From the NCBI GenBank assembly GCA_002747055.1, contig PDSQ01000025.1, positions 120,522 through 184,521 on the forward strand: 64,000 nt of DNA. Reading direction: 5' to 3'. The position numbers were made by a program, and so were the translations under genes. Of the stretch, positions 1 to 10,360 are shown piece by piece; the first letter of the stretch is position 1; each line of letters starts with the position of its first letter. Source of the DNA: Gammaproteobacteria bacterium. GTDB lineage: Bacteria; Pseudomonadota; Gammaproteobacteria; Pseudomonadales; Oleiphilaceae. Under the pieces are notes generated by a model. It was not told where the DNA came from. It was given only the letters and a program-made list of their open reading frames with translations, and ran no database searches.

Positions 1-21
1 TACTTAACAGGTAATGACGAT

Positions 22-1182
22 ATGAGCGAATATTCCACCTTTACATCTGAATCCGTCTCGGAAGGCCACCCGGACAAAATGGCCGATCAGATTTCCGATG
101 CCATTGTCGATGCCATTCTTGCCGAGGACAAACACTCCCGCGTCGCTGTTGAAACCATGGTAAAAACAGGTATGGCGGTCATCGCCGGCGAAGTGCGAAC
201 TTCCACCTATATCGACCTGGAAGACCTGGTCCGCGAGGTGATTCTGAATATCGGCTATACCAGTTCCGATGTTGGCTTCGATGGCGCATCCTGTGCGGTG
301 CTGAATGCCATCGGCAAGCAATCCAGCGATATTGCGATGGGTGTCGATGCAGCCGGTGACAAAGACCTGGGTGCTGGTGACCAGGGGCTGATGTTTGGCT
401 ACGCGACCAACGAAACAGAAGTATTGATGCCGGCACCGATTTATTACTCACACCGGCTGGTAGAACGCCAGGCGGCATTGCGTAAGCAAGGTGTTTTGCC
501 ATGGTTACGCCCGGATGCAAAATCACAGGTGACCTTGCGCTATGAAAATGGCAAGCCGGTTGCGATTGACGCCGTGGTACTATCTACCCAGCACGCACCC
601 AGTATCAGCCAGAGCGATTTACGCGAAGCGGTATTGGAACAGATCGTCAAGCCAGTTTTACCCCCCGAATGGCTGCATGACAAAACGCAATACCATATCA
701 ACCCAACCGGCCAGTTTATCATCGGCGGCCCGGTGGGTGACTGCGGCCTGACCGGGCGCAAGATCATTGTCGACACTTACGGCGGCATGGCCCGCCACGG
801 TGGCGGTGCGTTTTCGGGCAAAGACCCGTCAAAAGTCGACCGTTCAGCCGCTTATGCAACTCGATATGTAGCAAAAAATATCGTTGCAGCGGGCCTGGCA
901 GAGCGTTGTGAAATTCAGGTTTCCTACGCGATCGGCGTCTCCGAACCAACATCAATCAGTTTAAATACCTTCGAAACAGGCAAAATCAGTGATGAAAAAA
1001 TTGCCGGACTGGTGCGTGACCACTTCGATTTACGTCCGGCTGGCCTGATCGATATGCTTGACTTACGCCGGCCAATATATCGCGATACAGCCGCTTACGG
1101 ACACTTTGGCCGAACCGAAGACACCTTTACCTGGGAAAAGACAGACAAGGCAGAGGCACTGAAGGCCGCCGCCGGAATTTAA
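22..1182 (+). CDS. metK: S-adenosylmethionine synthase
   Basis: Makes S-adenosylmethionine from methionine and ATP in the cytoplasm. The 386-residue length is normal for bacterial MetK. Family signatures are visible: [16 protein letters not shown] near the N-terminus, [12 protein letters not shown] (hexapeptide GAGDQG) around residue 115, and [16 protein letters not shown] (the P-loop-like GGGAFSGKD) around residue 255. The ATG start follows a modest AGGTAA ribosome site. Only 21 bases lie upstream, so promoter and any riboswitch are outside the window. It is followed 27 bases later by ahcY and then metF, so making the methyl donor, clearing its product and supplying methyl groups are encoded together. 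Confidence 0.98.
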   Translation: MSEYSTFTSESVSEGHPDKMADQISDAIVDAILAEDKHSRVAVETMVKTGMAVIAGEVRTSTYIDLEDLVREVILNIGYTSSDVGFDGASCAVLNAIGKQSSDIAMGVDAAGDKDLGAGDQGLMFGYATNETEVLMPAPIYYSHRLVERQAALRKQGVLPWLRPDAKSQVTLRYENGKPVAIDAVVLSTQHAPSISQSDLREAVLEQIVKPVLPPEWLHDKTQYHINPTGQFIIGGPVGDCGLTGRKIIVDTYGGMARHGGGAFSGKDPSKVDRSAAYATRYVAKNIVAAGLAERCEIQVSYAIGVSEPTSISLNTFETGKISDEKIAGLVRDHFDLRPAGLIDMLDLRRPIYRDTAAYGHFGRTEDTFTWEKTDKAEALKAAAGI

Positions 1183-1209
1183 CCAATAGTTAACCAAACG
1201 GATTATAAA

Positions 1210-2592
1210 ATGAATGCAATAGCAGGTTTTACCGATTATAAAGTCGCCGATATTTGCCTGGCCGGCTGGGGCAGAAAAGAAATTACCATCGCAGAAGGTG
1301 AAATGCCTGCGCTAATGGCCTTGCGCAGGAAATACCAGGCTGAACAGCCGTTAAAAGGTGCCAAAATACTCGGGTGTATCCATATGACGATCCAGACAGC
1401 GGTATTGATCGAAACACTGATCGATCTGGGTGCCGAAGTTCGCTGGTCTTCCTGTAATATTTTTTCTACCCAGGATCATGCCGCCGCCGCCATCGCCGCC
1501 GCCGGCATTCCGGTTTTTGCCTGGAAAGGCGAAACGGAAGAAGAATTCTGGTGGTGTATCGAGCAAACCATTGTGCAGGACGGCAAGGTCTGGGACGCCA
1601 ACATGATACTGGATGACGGCGGCGACCTGACCCATATTGCACACACAAAACACCCTGAGATACTGACCCGGATTCACGGTATTTCAGAAGAGACCACCAC
1701 AGGCGTCCACCGACTGCTGGAGATGTTCGAAAAGGGCGAATTAAAAGTCCCCGCGATCAACGTCAACGATTCGGTCACCAAATCCAAAAATGACAATAAG
1801 TATGGTTGCCGACACAGCCTGAACGATGCGATTAAACGTGGTACCGATCACTTGCTGTCCGGCAAGAAAGCGCTGGTTATCGGCTATGGTGATGTCGGCA
1901 AGGGTTCTGCTGCGTCGCTTCGCCAGGAAGGCATGATTGTCAAGGTCACCGAGATCGACCCGATCTGCGCGATGCAAGCCTGTATGGACGGTTTTGAAGT
2001 CGTCTCCCCCTATATCAACGGCGAAAACGATGGCACACTGGCTTGCATCAACCAGGACTTGTTGGCTAACACTGACCTGGTCGTGACCACCACGGGGAAT
2101 ATCAATGTCTGTGATGCGCCCATGCTGCAATCGCTGAAAAACGGTGCGGTGGTCTGCAACATCGGTCACTTCGACAGTGAAATTGATACCGCCTATATGC
2201 GCGACAACTGGGAATGGGACGAAGTAAAACCGCAAGTACACCGCATTTACCGCGACAAAGCCACTGGCGATCACCTGATTCTGTTATCCGAAGGCCGACT
2301 GGTCAACCTGGGCAACGCAACAGGTCACCCAAGCCGAATTATGGATGGCTCCTTCGCCAACCAGGTGCTGGCTCAAATGTATTTGTTTGATAACAAATTT
2401 GCCGACTTGCCAACAGATAAAAAAGCTGAAAACCTGTATGTCAAAGTGCTACCGAAAAAACTCGATGAAGAAGTGGCCAGGGATATGATCGAAGGCTTTG
2501 GCGGCGTGCTTACCCGGCTGACTATAGAACAGGCCAACTATATCAACGTCGATCAGGATGGCCCTTACAAGCCAGACAGCTACAAGTACTGA
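1210..2592 (+). CDS. ahcY: Adenosylhomocysteinase (SAH hydrolase)
   Basis: Splits S-adenosylhomocysteine into homocysteine and adenosine, using bound NAD, and so relieves product inhibition of methyltransferases. The 460 residues include [13 protein letters not shown] near residue 60, [12 protein letters not shown] around residue 180, the NAD-binding GYGDVGKG around residue 225, and the C-terminal KPDSYKY that corresponds to the family's conserved KPDxYRY tail. Length fits the bacterial form. The start is ATG with a weak ribosome site, 27 bases after metK, so cotranscription is likely. Presence of AhcY implies the one-step SAH route rather than Pfs/LuxS, although those could exist elsewhere. 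Confidence 0.98.
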   Translation: MNAIAGFTDYKVADICLAGWGRKEITIAEGEMPALMALRRKYQAEQPLKGAKILGCIHMTIQTAVLIETLIDLGAEVRWSSCNIFSTQDHAAAAIAAAGIPVFAWKGETEEEFWWCIEQTIVQDGKVWDANMILDDGGDLTHIAHTKHPEILTRIHGISEETTTGVHRLLEMFEKGELKVPAINVNDSVTKSKNDNKYGCRHSLNDAIKRGTDHLLSGKKALVIGYGDVGKGSAASLRQEGMIVKVTEIDPICAMQACMDGFEVVSPYINGENDGTLACINQDLLANTDLVVTTTGNINVCDAPMLQSLKNGAVVCNIGHFDSEIDTAYMRDNWEWDEVKPQVHRIYRDKATGDHLILLSEGRLVNLGNATGHPSRIMDGSFANQVLAQMYLFDNKFADLPTDKKAENLYVKVLPKKLDEEVARDMIEGFGGVLTRLTIEQANYINVDQDGPYKPDSYKY

Positions 2593-2637
2593 TTGGCAAC
2601 CAGGAACGAATTAAACCATTGTTTTCGAACCAATACA

Positions 2638-2687
2638 GCCCACTCTTGTTCTGCTCTGCACCGAGCACGATAAGAGTGGGCCTTTTA
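2638..2687 (+). terminator. Hairpin terminator after ahcY
   Basis: A 10-base stem (GCCCACTCTT at 2638-2647, AAGAGTGGGC at 2672-2681) is followed directly by CTTTT. An inner stem, TGCTC 2652-2656 with GAGCA 2663-2667, extends the structure. It lies 46 bases after the ahcY stop and 53 bases before metF. It probably ends or attenuates the metK-ahcY transcript, so metF may be expressed at a lower level or from its own promoter. Confidence 0.75.
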
Positions 2688-2739
2688 CTGCGCTTAAACC
2701 CAATACAACAACGAAAACCAATAGCAAACCGGATCCAGG

Positions 2740-3609
2740 ATGAAGACACAAAAACAATTTAATCGCCGTTTCAGCTTCGAATTTTTCCCGCCCAAAACGC
2801 CACCAGGCATGGAGAAGTTACAAGTTATACGTAACCAACTGGCAGAAAAGTCGCCTGACTTTTTCTCTGTCACCTACGGTGCCGGCGGCTCCACCCAGGA
2901 ACGCACGGTCAGCACTGTTCTGAACTTGCATAAACAAGGCATCGATACCGCACCACACCTTTCCTGTATTGGCGCAACCCAAGACAATCTCACCGAATTA
3001 CTCGATTTATACAAAAAAAACGGCATTGACCGCATTGTCGCACTCAGAGGCGACCTGCCCTCCGGAATGGGCGGCCACGGTGAACTGCGTTATGCCAACG
3101 AGCTGGTCAGTTTTATCCGCAAACACAGCGGAGACTATTTCACCATAGAAGTAGCGGCTTACCCGGAGTTTCATCCGCAGGCCGTCAATGCCGAGCAGGA
3201 TTTACTTAACTTCAAGCTAAAAGTGGATGCCGGTGCAGACAGTGCAATAACCCAGTATTTTTTTAATGCCGATGCCTATTTTTATTTTATCGAACGGGTT
3301 GAACAACTCGGCCTGAACCTGCCCATCGTGCCCGGAATAATGCCGATCACCAACTACTCGAACCTGATTCGCTTCAGCGCCATGTGTGGCGCTGAAATTC
3401 CACGCTGGATTCGTAAACAGCTCGAATCTTATGGCGACGACTCAACCAGCATCCACAAGTTTGGCGAGGAAGTGGTAACCCAGATGTGCGAAAAGTTACT
3501 CGACGCCGGCTGCCCAGGTCTGCACTTTTACACTCTCAATCAGGCCACCCCCAGCCTGAATATCTGGAATAACCTCAACCTCAATAGCATGGTCTCGACA
3601 TGGGTTTGA
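2740..3609 (+). CDS. metF: 5,10-methylenetetrahydrofolate reductase
   Basis: FAD enzyme that reduces methylene-THF to methyl-THF, the methyl donor for remaking methionine from the homocysteine that AhcY releases. The 289 residues form the expected TIM barrel. RRFSFEFFPPKTP at the N-terminus carries the catalytic Glu; TYGAGGSTQERT, PHLSCIG and ALRGDLPSG follow, the last with the conserved Asp that contacts the flavin or folate. NYSNLIRFSAMCGAEIPRWI near residue 205 is also typical. Length matches E. coli MetF. The start ATG follows a GGAT/AGG-type ribosome site. It lies downstream of ahcY beyond a hairpin terminator. Confidence 0.97.
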   Translation: MKTQKQFNRRFSFEFFPPKTPPGMEKLQVIRNQLAEKSPDFFSVTYGAGGSTQERTVSTVLNLHKQGIDTAPHLSCIGATQDNLTELLDLYKKNGIDRIVALRGDLPSGMGGHGELRYANELVSFIRKHSGDYFTIEVAAYPEFHPQAVNAEQDLLNFKLKVDAGADSAITQYFFNADAYFYFIERVEQLGLNLPIVPGIMPITNYSNLIRFSAMCGAEIPRWIRKQLESYGDDSTSIHKFGEEVVTQMCEKLLDAGCPGLHFYTLNQATPSLNIWNNLNLNSMVSTWV

Positions 3610-3689
3610 CATATACCAATACAACAATACCCCCTCACACGGAAATCAGGGACAAGCTTCGCTGAAGTAGAAAAAGCGGACAGCAAGGT

Positions 3690-4124
3690 TTTGGTTAAGC
3701 GACAAGACATTTACGCTGTCCGTCATCAAAAGGGGGGTTGCTTGTATCCCCAGCCCTGCTGTGGCCAATAGCCTGATCAACCAAGGTTACAGCACCACCA
3801 CTATGCGGATGAGCTTTGATATAACTCCCATCCATAAAGCCCCATTCCAAATCCGGCTCGACCACCAGAAAACCAACTACCTTTGCCCAAATTCCTTTGG
3901 CAGACCCTGAGTTGACTCTTTTATAAACTAAAATTCCAATGACCGAAGTATTCAGGTAACTCTCTCCAGGGTAATCCGGTTCGCAAGCGATACAGCATTC
4001 CTTCCACTGCGGTTCGAAGACTGCGCTTGTCATAAACGCCAAATTGAAGCAGGATCAACTTTAGCTTCGACCAGAGTTCATCACTGCGCCACAGTCGGGG
4101 CATAGCAGAAATTACCCCTTTCAT
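3690..4124 (-). pseudogene. Truncated, frameshifted IS5-family (IS427-like) transposase
   Basis: Two overlapping minus-strand frames together resemble the first third of an IS5-family transposase. The first (4124 down to about 3925) reads MPRLWRSDELWSKL, then VEGMLYRLRTGLPWRELPEYFGHWNF, the usual N-terminal DNA-binding part. The match then jumps frame to YKRVNSGSAKGIWAKVV, LVVEPDLEWGFMDGSYIKAHPHSGGA and SRAGDTS. The Asp in FMDGS is the first DDE catalytic residue. The match stops there and the second Asp and Glu are missing. Some IS427 elements use programmed frameshifting, but the missing C-terminal two thirds shows that this copy is dead. I found no terminal inverted repeats. Confidence 0.85.
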
Positions 4125-4187
4125 CTACTCGTATCTCCACAGCGCTTGCTATAAACTTGACTCATCATAAATGAGGAGGTGCGCAGC

Positions 4188-5507
4188 ATGCCAGCGATAC
4201 AATTGCTTCTAACCGGGAATGAGCTGATGAACGGCGATATTGTTGACAGCAACTCGAGCATGATCGCCAAAATACTGCTTGAACAGGGCCTCCCGCTAGA
4301 GCGTAAGGTCACGCTCGGTGATGAGTTGAAAACACTCAGCAATGAAATCGAATCCATTAGCCAGCGCGCGGATGTACTTATTGTCAATGGTGGTTTAGGC
4401 CCGACTTCGGACGATTTGACCGCCGATGCGCTGGCCAGTGCCGCCGGCGTAAAAACCACCGAACACCCGGATGCAATGGCACATATTATCGCCTGGTGTA
4501 AAAAACGCGGCTTCGAGTTGAGCGAACCGAACCGAAAACAGGCACGCCTGCCTCAGGATTGCAAAGTGATTCCAAACCCGGTTGGCAGTGCGGTGGGGTT
4601 TCATCTGACCCTGAATAATTGCCAGATTATTTGTACTCCCGGCGTGCCTGGGGAACTGAAAAAAATGATGACCGAAACCATCGTCCCTCTTATCATTTCC
4701 CGCCACCCGGGCTGGACACGCTACCAGACCCGACGCTTTCAGGTTTTTGGATTGGGTGAAGCGAAAATACAAAAGCTGATCAACGAGCAGTTGCCTGATT
4801 GGCCGGTCGATATCGAAATAGGCTACCGAGCTGCGCTACCCTTTATCGACATCAAGCTCACTACCGCATCCAGGGTTGATACTGCAACAGTGACCAAATG
4901 GCTCGACAAAGCCAAAGCGGTACTTGGCCAGCATGTGATCGGCGACAGAGGTCAATCCGTAACGGAAATTGTCATTGACAGGCTGCGCAGCCAGAAAATG
5001 AAGCTAACGACGGCCGAAAGTTGCACTGGCGGACTGATCGCGTCCCAACTCACACGGATTGCCGGTGCCTCCGATGTTTTCGACGCGGGATTCGTAACCT
5101 ACTCGAACGCGATGAAATCGGCAATGCTCGGGGTCAAACCAGACACCCTCGATAGCTATGGCGCGGTCAGCGCAGAGGTGGTAAAAGAAATGGCATTCGG
5201 TGCGATAAACCATAGTGGTGCAGACTTAGCCATTGCCGTTTCCGGGATTGCCGGGCCATCCGGCGGCAGCGAAGACAAACCCATAGGTACCGTATGGATA
5301 GCCTGGGGAAGTCTTCGGCAAATGAATACCTGCCAGTTACTTATTCCGGGTAATCGGGAGTTTTTCCAAAAAAGCGTCACCGCTATAGCAGTTGATCTGA
5401 TACGCCGTGTTCTGTTTGATATCGACGAAACCCCACAGTATTTTCTTGACCAGGCACCAACAGCCGAAAACACCACAATCTGTCCCGCCCAAATAGAGGA
5501 AACTTAA
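4188..5507 (+). CDS. cinA: CinA-family protein / nicotinamide-nucleotide amidohydrolase
   Basis: Full-length CinA-type protein with two parts. The N-terminal domain (about residues 1-170) is MoeA/MogA-like, with LLLTGNELMNGDIVDSNS and VNGGLGPTSDDLTADAL. The C-terminal PncC domain (from about residue 275) has TTAESCTGGLIASQLTRI, FVTYSNAMKSAMLGV and SGIAGPSGGSEDKPIGTV. PncC deamidates nicotinamide mononucleotide to nicotinate mononucleotide in pyridine nucleotide salvage; the N-terminal domain has ADP-ribose pyrophosphatase activity in some homologues. An in-frame GTG at 4179 is possible, but GAGGAGG (4173-4179) sits 8 bases before the ATG at 4188, so I start there. The next gene begins 16 bases after the stop. 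Confidence 0.93.
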   Translation: MPAIQLLLTGNELMNGDIVDSNSSMIAKILLEQGLPLERKVTLGDELKTLSNEIESISQRADVLIVNGGLGPTSDDLTADALASAAGVKTTEHPDAMAHIIAWCKKRGFELSEPNRKQARLPQDCKVIPNPVGSAVGFHLTLNNCQIICTPGVPGELKKMMTETIVPLIISRHPGWTRYQTRRFQVFGLGEAKIQKLINEQLPDWPVDIEIGYRAALPFIDIKLTTASRVDTATVTKWLDKAKAVLGQHVIGDRGQSVTEIVIDRLRSQKMKLTTAESCTGGLIASQLTRIAGASDVFDAGFVTYSNAMKSAMLGVKPDTLDSYGAVSAEVVKEMAFGAINHSGADLAIAVSGIAGPSGGSEDKPIGTVWIAWGSLRQMNTCQLLIPGNREFFQKSVTAIAVDLIRRVLFDIDETPQYFLDQAPTAENTTICPAQIEET

Positions 5508-5523
5508 GGAAAACGACCTGACT

Positions 5524-5967
5524 ATGAAACACTTTACCTGTACGCTCAGCTTTTGCCTGCTTATGGTGTCGAATACCGCCGCTCTATCAGCCAAAATTAC
5601 CGATAGCACAAATCTGATAAAGGTAAGCCATGCGTTTATCGAACTCATTGCCCAGGACAAAACCAGCCGGGCCTATGACACACTACGCGACTATGCGCTG
5701 GCATCAAACTCGGAATTTGCCAATATAAAAAGTGAAGCAATGGCCAAGGCCGCACAAATCAAGGCTCAGCTAGGGCCATCGACCGGTACGGCACTGGTAA
5801 AAAAAGAACGCATCGAAAACCACTTTGAAAAGCACACTTATCTAATCAAGTATGGCAAAGCCGCACTGGTGTGGGAGATGACTTTCTATCAGGCTAACAA
5901 AGGCTGGCAGGTAATGGGGGTCTCGTTCAACACCCAGATTGCCAACCTGTACCGGACAGTGAACTAA
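5524..5967 (+). CDS. Small secreted protein of unknown function
   Basis: 147 residues that I do not recognise with confidence. The first 23 residues are a clear signal peptide: MKHFTCTLSFCLLMVSNTAALSA, basic then hydrophobic, with likely cleavage after ALSA. The mature part is about 124 residues with no cysteine. It begins with a helical stretch (HAFIELIAQDKTSRAYDTL) and ends in an alternating pattern (ALVWEMTFYQANKGWQVMGVSFNTQI) that resembles the sheet of small NTF2- or DUF4019-like periplasmic proteins. That fold is a guess. AAGGAA about 9 bases before the ATG supports the start. It lies 16 bases after cinA on the same strand. Confidence 0.7.
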   Translation: MKHFTCTLSFCLLMVSNTAALSAKITDSTNLIKVSHAFIELIAQDKTSRAYDTLRDYALASNSEFANIKSEAMAKAAQIKAQLGPSTGTALVKKERIENHFEKHTYLIKYGKAALVWEMTFYQANKGWQVMGVSFNTQIANLYRTVN

Positions 5968-6003
5968 GTTGAATAAAAAATTACAGAAAACACCTTTGCA
6001 ACG

Positions 6004-6507
6004 ATGCACCTCATGTCAACGACTCAACACAATGCCGATAAAATCGCCGTGTTCGCCGATGTACAAAATATCTACTACACCACGCGCCAAACCTATCAGC
6101 GCCAATTCAACTATCGACGATTTTGGCAACAGATCGAGCAACAAGGCACCGTTGTCACCGCGCTGGCTTACGCTACTGAACGCGGTGATCCCAGCCAACA
6201 GAAATTCCAGTCCGCACTGCGTCATATCGGCTTCGATGTCAAGCTGAAACCCTTTATTCAACGTGCAGATGGCTCGACCAAAGGCGACTGGGATGTCGGT
6301 ATCACTATTGACGTGATCGACGCCGCCCCCGATGTCGATACCGTAATTCTTCTCTCCGGTGATGGTGATTTCGGTTTGCTGCTCAGCCATATAAAAAACC
6401 AATATCAGGTAAAGACGCAGGTCTATGGTGTCCTGTCACTGACCGCAGACTCCCTGATATCGGCGTGTGATCAGCTTTTTCCGATTGCAGAGGAATTACT
6501 GCTTTGA
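6004..6507 (+). CDS. NYN-domain (LabA/DUF88-type) protein
   Basis: A 167-residue protein of the NYN family, PIN-like folds predicted to be metal-dependent ribonucleases. Acidic signatures are visible: VFADVQNIYYT near the N-terminus (Asp plus Asn), KGDWDVGITIDVIDA in the middle and DTVILLSGDGDFGLLLSHI near residue 125, where SGDGDF supplies the C-terminal aspartates. Length is typical of stand-alone LabA/YihS-like members. The start may be the ATG at 6004 or the one at 6016 (MSTTQHNADK); neither has a strong ribosome site. It follows the small secreted protein by 36 bases. The RNA substrate is unknown. Confidence 0.85.
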   Translation: MHLMSTTQHNADKIAVFADVQNIYYTTRQTYQRQFNYRRFWQQIEQQGTVVTALAYATERGDPSQQKFQSALRHIGFDVKLKPFIQRADGSTKGDWDVGITIDVIDAAPDVDTVILLSGDGDFGLLLSHIKNQYQVKTQVYGVLSLTADSLISACDQLFPIAEELLL

Positions 6508-6601
6508 GATTGGCTCGGCATTTCTGACAGTTTTTTACGTTCTTTGTTTCTGTTTTTCAGCAAAAAGTAATAAAATTGTGCACCTCGGCAGCCCTCAATA
6601 C

Positions 6602-6630
6602 CTGACTCTTTTACTTGGTTATTGTACAAT
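6602..6630 (+). promoter_or_regulatory. Predicted sigma-70 promoter of the suf operon
   Basis: CTGACT at 6602-6607 (4 of 6 to TTGACA), a 17-base spacer and TACAAT at 6625-6630 (5 of 6 to TATAAT). Transcription would start near 6637, about 80 bases before the sufB ATG. No convincing IscR or Fur box was recognised by eye. Confidence 0.5.
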
Positions 6631-6716
6631 ACAGCCAATTACCACTATTGAAGAACTTAATTGTGCACTTTCTGGCCAATTATCGCCCCCTTCGGCAACG
6701 CAGCGGAGACCAGCGG

Positions 6717-8165
6717 ATGAGTAGTACCCACAAATCAGTTGATGAGCTAATCAAAAACGAATACGAGCATGGTTTTGTCACTGACATCGAGTCGGAAACC
6801 TTTGCGCCCGGGCTGAATGAAGCGGTTATTCACCGACTCTCGGCAAAAAAAAATGAACCGCAGTGGCTGCTTGAATGGCGGCTAAAAGCCTATCGACACT
6901 GGCTGACGATGACAGAACCTGAGTGGGCGCACGTCAACTATCCGAAAATAGACCCTAACTCGATTTCCTACTTTTCGGCACCCAAATCATCCAAAGATGC
7001 CCCACAAAGCCTGGATGAAGTCGATCCGGAACTACTTAAAACCTATGAAAAACTCGGCATTCCGCTGCACGAACGTGCAATGCTGGCAGGCGTTGCCGTC
7101 GATGCGGTATTTGACTCTGTCTCGGTTGCGACCACCTTTAAAAAACAACTGAATGATGCAGGCGTTATCTTCTGCCCGATATCAGAAGCCGTACATAAAC
7201 ACCCCGATCTGGTCAAGCGATATCTGGGTACCGTCGTTCCGCAACGTGACAACTATTACGCGGCACTCAACTCGGCCGTTTTCAGTGATGGCTCTTTTGT
7301 CTATATTCCAAAGGGGGTTCGCTGCCCTCTTGAGCTATCCACCTATTTCCGCATTAACGCTGCCAACACAGGTCAATTTGAAAGAACGCTTATCGTGGCT
7401 GAAGCAGGCAGCCATGTCAGCTATCTGGAAGGCTGTACCGCACCGATGCGGGATGAAAACCAATTACACGCCGCCGTCGTCGAGCTGGTTGCTATGGACG
7501 ATGCCCGGATCAAGTACTCGACCGTACAAAACTGGTATCCCGGAGATCATGACGGCAAAGGCGGCATCTACAATTTCGTGACCAAACGGGGTGCCTGTAA
7601 CGGCCGCAATGCGAAAATATCCTGGACCCAGGTCGAAACAGGTTCTGCCGTCACCTGGAAATACCCCAGTTGTGTTCTGCGCGGTGACCACAGCGTTGGC
7701 GAGTTTTACTCTGTCGCTCTGACCAACAACCATCAACAGGCCGACACGGGGACAAAAATGATTCACCTCGGCAAAAATACCAAAAGCACTATCATCTCCA
7801 AAGGTATTTCTGCCGGCAAGAGTAACAATAGTTACCGGGGCCTGGTTCGATTCGGCCCAGGCGCAGCCAAAGCCCGTAACTACACCCAATGTGACTCATT
7901 GCTAATTGGCAGCGAGTGTGGCGCTCATACCTTTCCCTATATCGAAAACAAGAACCGATCAGCCATAGTCGAGCACGAAGCCACCACGTCAAAGGTCAGT
8001 GACGAACAACTGTTTCTATGCCGACAACGAGGCATCGATCCCGAGCAGGCCGTATCCATGATAGTGAACGGATTCTGCAAGGAAGTCTTCAAGGAGTTGC
8101 CGATGGAATTTGCCGTTGAAGCCACCAAATTGCTGGAGGTCAGCCTCGAAGGAGCAGTCGGTTAA
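6717..8165 (+). CDS. sufB: Fe-S cluster assembly scaffold SufB
   Basis: Core of the SufBC2D scaffold, on which Fe-S clusters are built in the cytoplasm. From this start the protein has 482 residues, the usual SufB length. Family blocks include [66 protein letters not shown] (interrupted here only in the citation) and the C-terminal [21 protein letters not shown]. The reading frame is open back to 6615, but the upstream 34 residues look non-coding. GGAG at 6705-6708 sits 8 bases before the ATG at 6717. It is the first gene of a seven-gene suf cluster. No iscR-type regulator gene precedes it. Confidence 0.96.
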   Translation: MSSTHKSVDELIKNEYEHGFVTDIESETFAPGLNEAVIHRLSAKKNEPQWLLEWRLKAYRHWLTMTEPEWAHVNYPKIDPNSISYFSAPKSSKDAPQSLDEVDPELLKTYEKLGIPLHERAMLAGVAVDAVFDSVSVATTFKKQLNDAGVIFCPISEAVHKHPDLVKRYLGTVVPQRDNYYAALNSAVFSDGSFVYIPKGVRCPLELSTYFRINAANTGQFERTLIVAEAGSHVSYLEGCTAPMRDENQLHAAVVELVAMDDARIKYSTVQNWYPGDHDGKGGIYNFVTKRGACNGRNAKISWTQVETGSAVTWKYPSCVLRGDHSVGEFYSVALTNNHQQADTGTKMIHLGKNTKSTIISKGISAGKSNNSYRGLVRFGPGAAKARNYTQCDSLLIGSECGAHTFPYIENKNRSAIVEHEATTSKVSDEQLFLCRQRGIDPEQAVSMIVNGFCKEVFKELPMEFAVEATKLLEVSLEGAVG

Positions 8166-8261
8166 CTCAACCAGCGACTAAAATCGAATACCGGCTGGTA
8201 CGCTTTGCTCGACAACGCCACTGGCCCAGTTTTTGCAACACAGATAAAGCGAGGCGTGTTA

Positions 8262-9032
8262 ATGAGCGAAACGATGCTAAGAATCCACAACCTTCAAGCA
8301 AGCGTTGACGATAAACCAATCCTGAACGGTATCGATCTGGAGGTAAAAGCCGGCGAAGTGCATGCCATCATGGGACCAAACGGCTCGGGCAAAAGCACCT
8401 TGTCACAAGTACTGGCAGGTAACGAAGATTTTGAGGTCACCGCCGGAGAGATACAACTTCAGGGTAAGGATATCAGTGAGTTAGCCACTGAAGAGCGTGC
8501 TCGTGAGGGAGTTTTCCTCGCTTTTCAATATCCGGTGGAAATTCCTGGCGTCAGCAATCTGCAATTTTTAAAAACCGCACTCAACAGTATCCGTAAACAT
8601 CGCGGTGAAGCAGAGTTGGACGCGGTATCGTTTATGAAACTGGCCAAACAGAAAGCGGAGCAAGTCAACCTGGCTCAGTCCTTCCTGAAACGGGGGGTCA
8701 ACGAGGGCTTTTCAGGTGGTGAGAAAAAGCGCAACGAGATCATGCAAATGCTGTTGCTTGAACCCAAGCTGGCCATTCTCGATGAAACCGATTCCGGGCT
8801 GGATATCGATGCCCTGAAAATAGTCTCGGAAGGAGTCAATGCGTTACGATCTCCTGACCGGGCGGTAGTCTTGGTCACACACTACCAGCGATTGCTGGAC
8901 TACATTGTCCCCGACTATGTCCATGTTCTGGCAAATGGCAAGATCATCAAGTCTGGTGGCAAAGAGCTGGCCCTGGAGCTGGAAGAAAAAGGCTACGGCT
9001 GGCTGGGTATCGACGACGCAAAACAGGCGTAG
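8262..9032 (+). CDS. sufC: Fe-S assembly ATPase SufC
   Basis: ABC-type ATPase that drives structural change in the SufB-SufD scaffold. The 256 residues carry Walker A GPNGSGKST, the SufC-specific FLAFQYPVEIPGV in the Q-loop region, signature FSGGEKKRNEI, Walker B LAILDETDSGLDIDAL and a switch His in VLVTHYQRLL. The frame extends back to 8205, but GAGG at 8251-8254 is 7 bases before the ATG at 8262 and MSETMLRIHNLQ is the expected N-terminus. The gap from sufB is 96 bases. The sufC stop is 8 bases before the sufD start. Confidence 0.97.
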   Translation: MSETMLRIHNLQASVDDKPILNGIDLEVKAGEVHAIMGPNGSGKSTLSQVLAGNEDFEVTAGEIQLQGKDISELATEERAREGVFLAFQYPVEIPGVSNLQFLKTALNSIRKHRGEAELDAVSFMKLAKQKAEQVNLAQSFLKRGVNEGFSGGEKKRNEIMQMLLLEPKLAILDETDSGLDIDALKIVSEGVNALRSPDRAVVLVTHYQRLLDYIVPDYVHVLANGKIIKSGGKELALELEEKGYGWLGIDDAKQA

Positions 9033-9040
9033 GTGATTTG

Positions 9041-10351
9041 ATGAGCGCAACCAAAACATTTCCAGCAACTTTTCTGACGCCAGCAACCACGGGTGAAGCG
9101 GTACTGGCCGAATTCAACGCCGAAGCGGCCAAGGCGTTAGCTGGTTTCACGCTACCGACTCGTAAAACAGAAAACTGGAAGTACTCCAGTCGCCATTTGG
9201 CGCTGGCCGAAGTGCTTGCCGAAACCAATAGCGCGGTCGAACTGCCCGACGAACGTCATCTGGTCGATGTCGGCGGCTATCGTATTGTCTTTACCAATGG
9301 CAAATATGACCGGGCCGCTTCCAGGCTACCCGAGTCAGATGAGCTAACAGTGCAACCCTTTGCCGCCATGGACAGTCTGAGTCCCACTTTAGTTCGTACC
9401 CTCCATGCCGTCACAGGAAATACCGAATTTCCTTTCGCCACGTTAAATGCGACCAAACTGGTGGATGGCGTGCTAATTCGGATTGCTTCAAACCGCCAAA
9501 TAGTGGAACCTGTTCAGGTGATTTACGATCACTGCACAACGACACCGGGGTCGGCCCACGCACGCGTGGTTGTCGAGGCTGGCGACAATAGCAAAGTAAC
9601 TATCATTGAAGAGTATACCGGCCCGGCGGACATTCCATTGCTGACCAGTGCAGTGACGCAATTTATTCTCGGCAAACAGGCAAAAGTCACTCATATTCGT
9701 TTATGTATGGAGCCGGAAGCGACCCAGCATATTGGTCTGACGACAGTGGCACAAAACCGTGACAGCCAGTTTCTGGCCCACAATATCGGATTTGGCGGCA
9801 AACTCCGGCGTCACGATATCAACGTTAAATTGCTGGAGCCGGGCGGATTCAGCCTGGTCAATGGCATATACCTGACACGCGACTCACAGCACTATGACAA
9901 TCATACCCGCCTGGAGCATATCGCGCCTCACTGCGAAAGCTCGGAAACCTATCGAGGTATCGCCGACGATAGTTCACATGCCGTATTCAATGGCCAGATT
10001 CTGATTCAGCGTGACGCCCAAAAATCCCTGGCCAATATGAGCAACAAAAACCTGCTCCTCTCTTCGGGGGCAGAAATCGACACCAAACCTGAGCTGGAAA
10101 TCTATGCTGACGACGTCAAATGCTCCCACGGAGCGACCATCGGTCAACTCGACGATGACGCGCTGTTCTATCTGGTCTCTCGCGGAATCTCGTCAGACAC
10201 AGCCGCCTCGATGCTGAGCATGGGATTTATCAACGAGTTGCTGGAACAGGTCCCCAATGAGAAAGTCAGAACACTGGTCACCGAGCAACTTATCGAGTTC
10301 CTGAATCGATCATTTGCCGGCTCGCCTGAAGCAGTGGCTGAAAGGAGTTGA
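9041..10351 (+). CDS. sufD: Fe-S cluster assembly protein SufD
   Basis: Partner of SufB in the SufBC2D scaffold, needed for iron acquisition in the complex. The 436 residues share the beta-helix core of SufB. Recognisable stretches are LPTRKTENWKYSS near residue 40, ETYRGIADDSSHAVFNGQI around residue 310 and KCSHGATIGQLDDDALFYL near residue 355. The last contains the conserved CSHGAT motif. A TTG at 9038 is in frame, but ATG at 9041 is the likelier start, with AGGTG at 9031-9035. It is the third suf gene, tightly linked to sufC. Confidence 0.96.
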   Translation: MSATKTFPATFLTPATTGEAVLAEFNAEAAKALAGFTLPTRKTENWKYSSRHLALAEVLAETNSAVELPDERHLVDVGGYRIVFTNGKYDRAASRLPESDELTVQPFAAMDSLSPTLVRTLHAVTGNTEFPFATLNATKLVDGVLIRIASNRQIVEPVQVIYDHCTTTPGSAHARVVVEAGDNSKVTIIEEYTGPADIPLLTSAVTQFILGKQAKVTHIRLCMEPEATQHIGLTTVAQNRDSQFLAHNIGFGGKLRRHDINVKLLEPGGFSLVNGIYLTRDSQHYDNHTRLEHIAPHCESSETYRGIADDSSHAVFNGQILIQRDAQKSLANMSNKNLLLSSGAEIDTKPELEIYADDVKCSHGATIGQLDDDALFYLVSRGISSDTAASMLSMGFINELLEQVPNEKVRTLVTEQLIEFLNRSFAGSPEAVAERS

Positions 10352-10360
10352 TAGCGCGTG

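Noticed and set aside
1..21. SAM or SAH riboswitch upstream of metK
   Set aside because: Only 21 bases of upstream sequence are in the window, so nothing can be judged.
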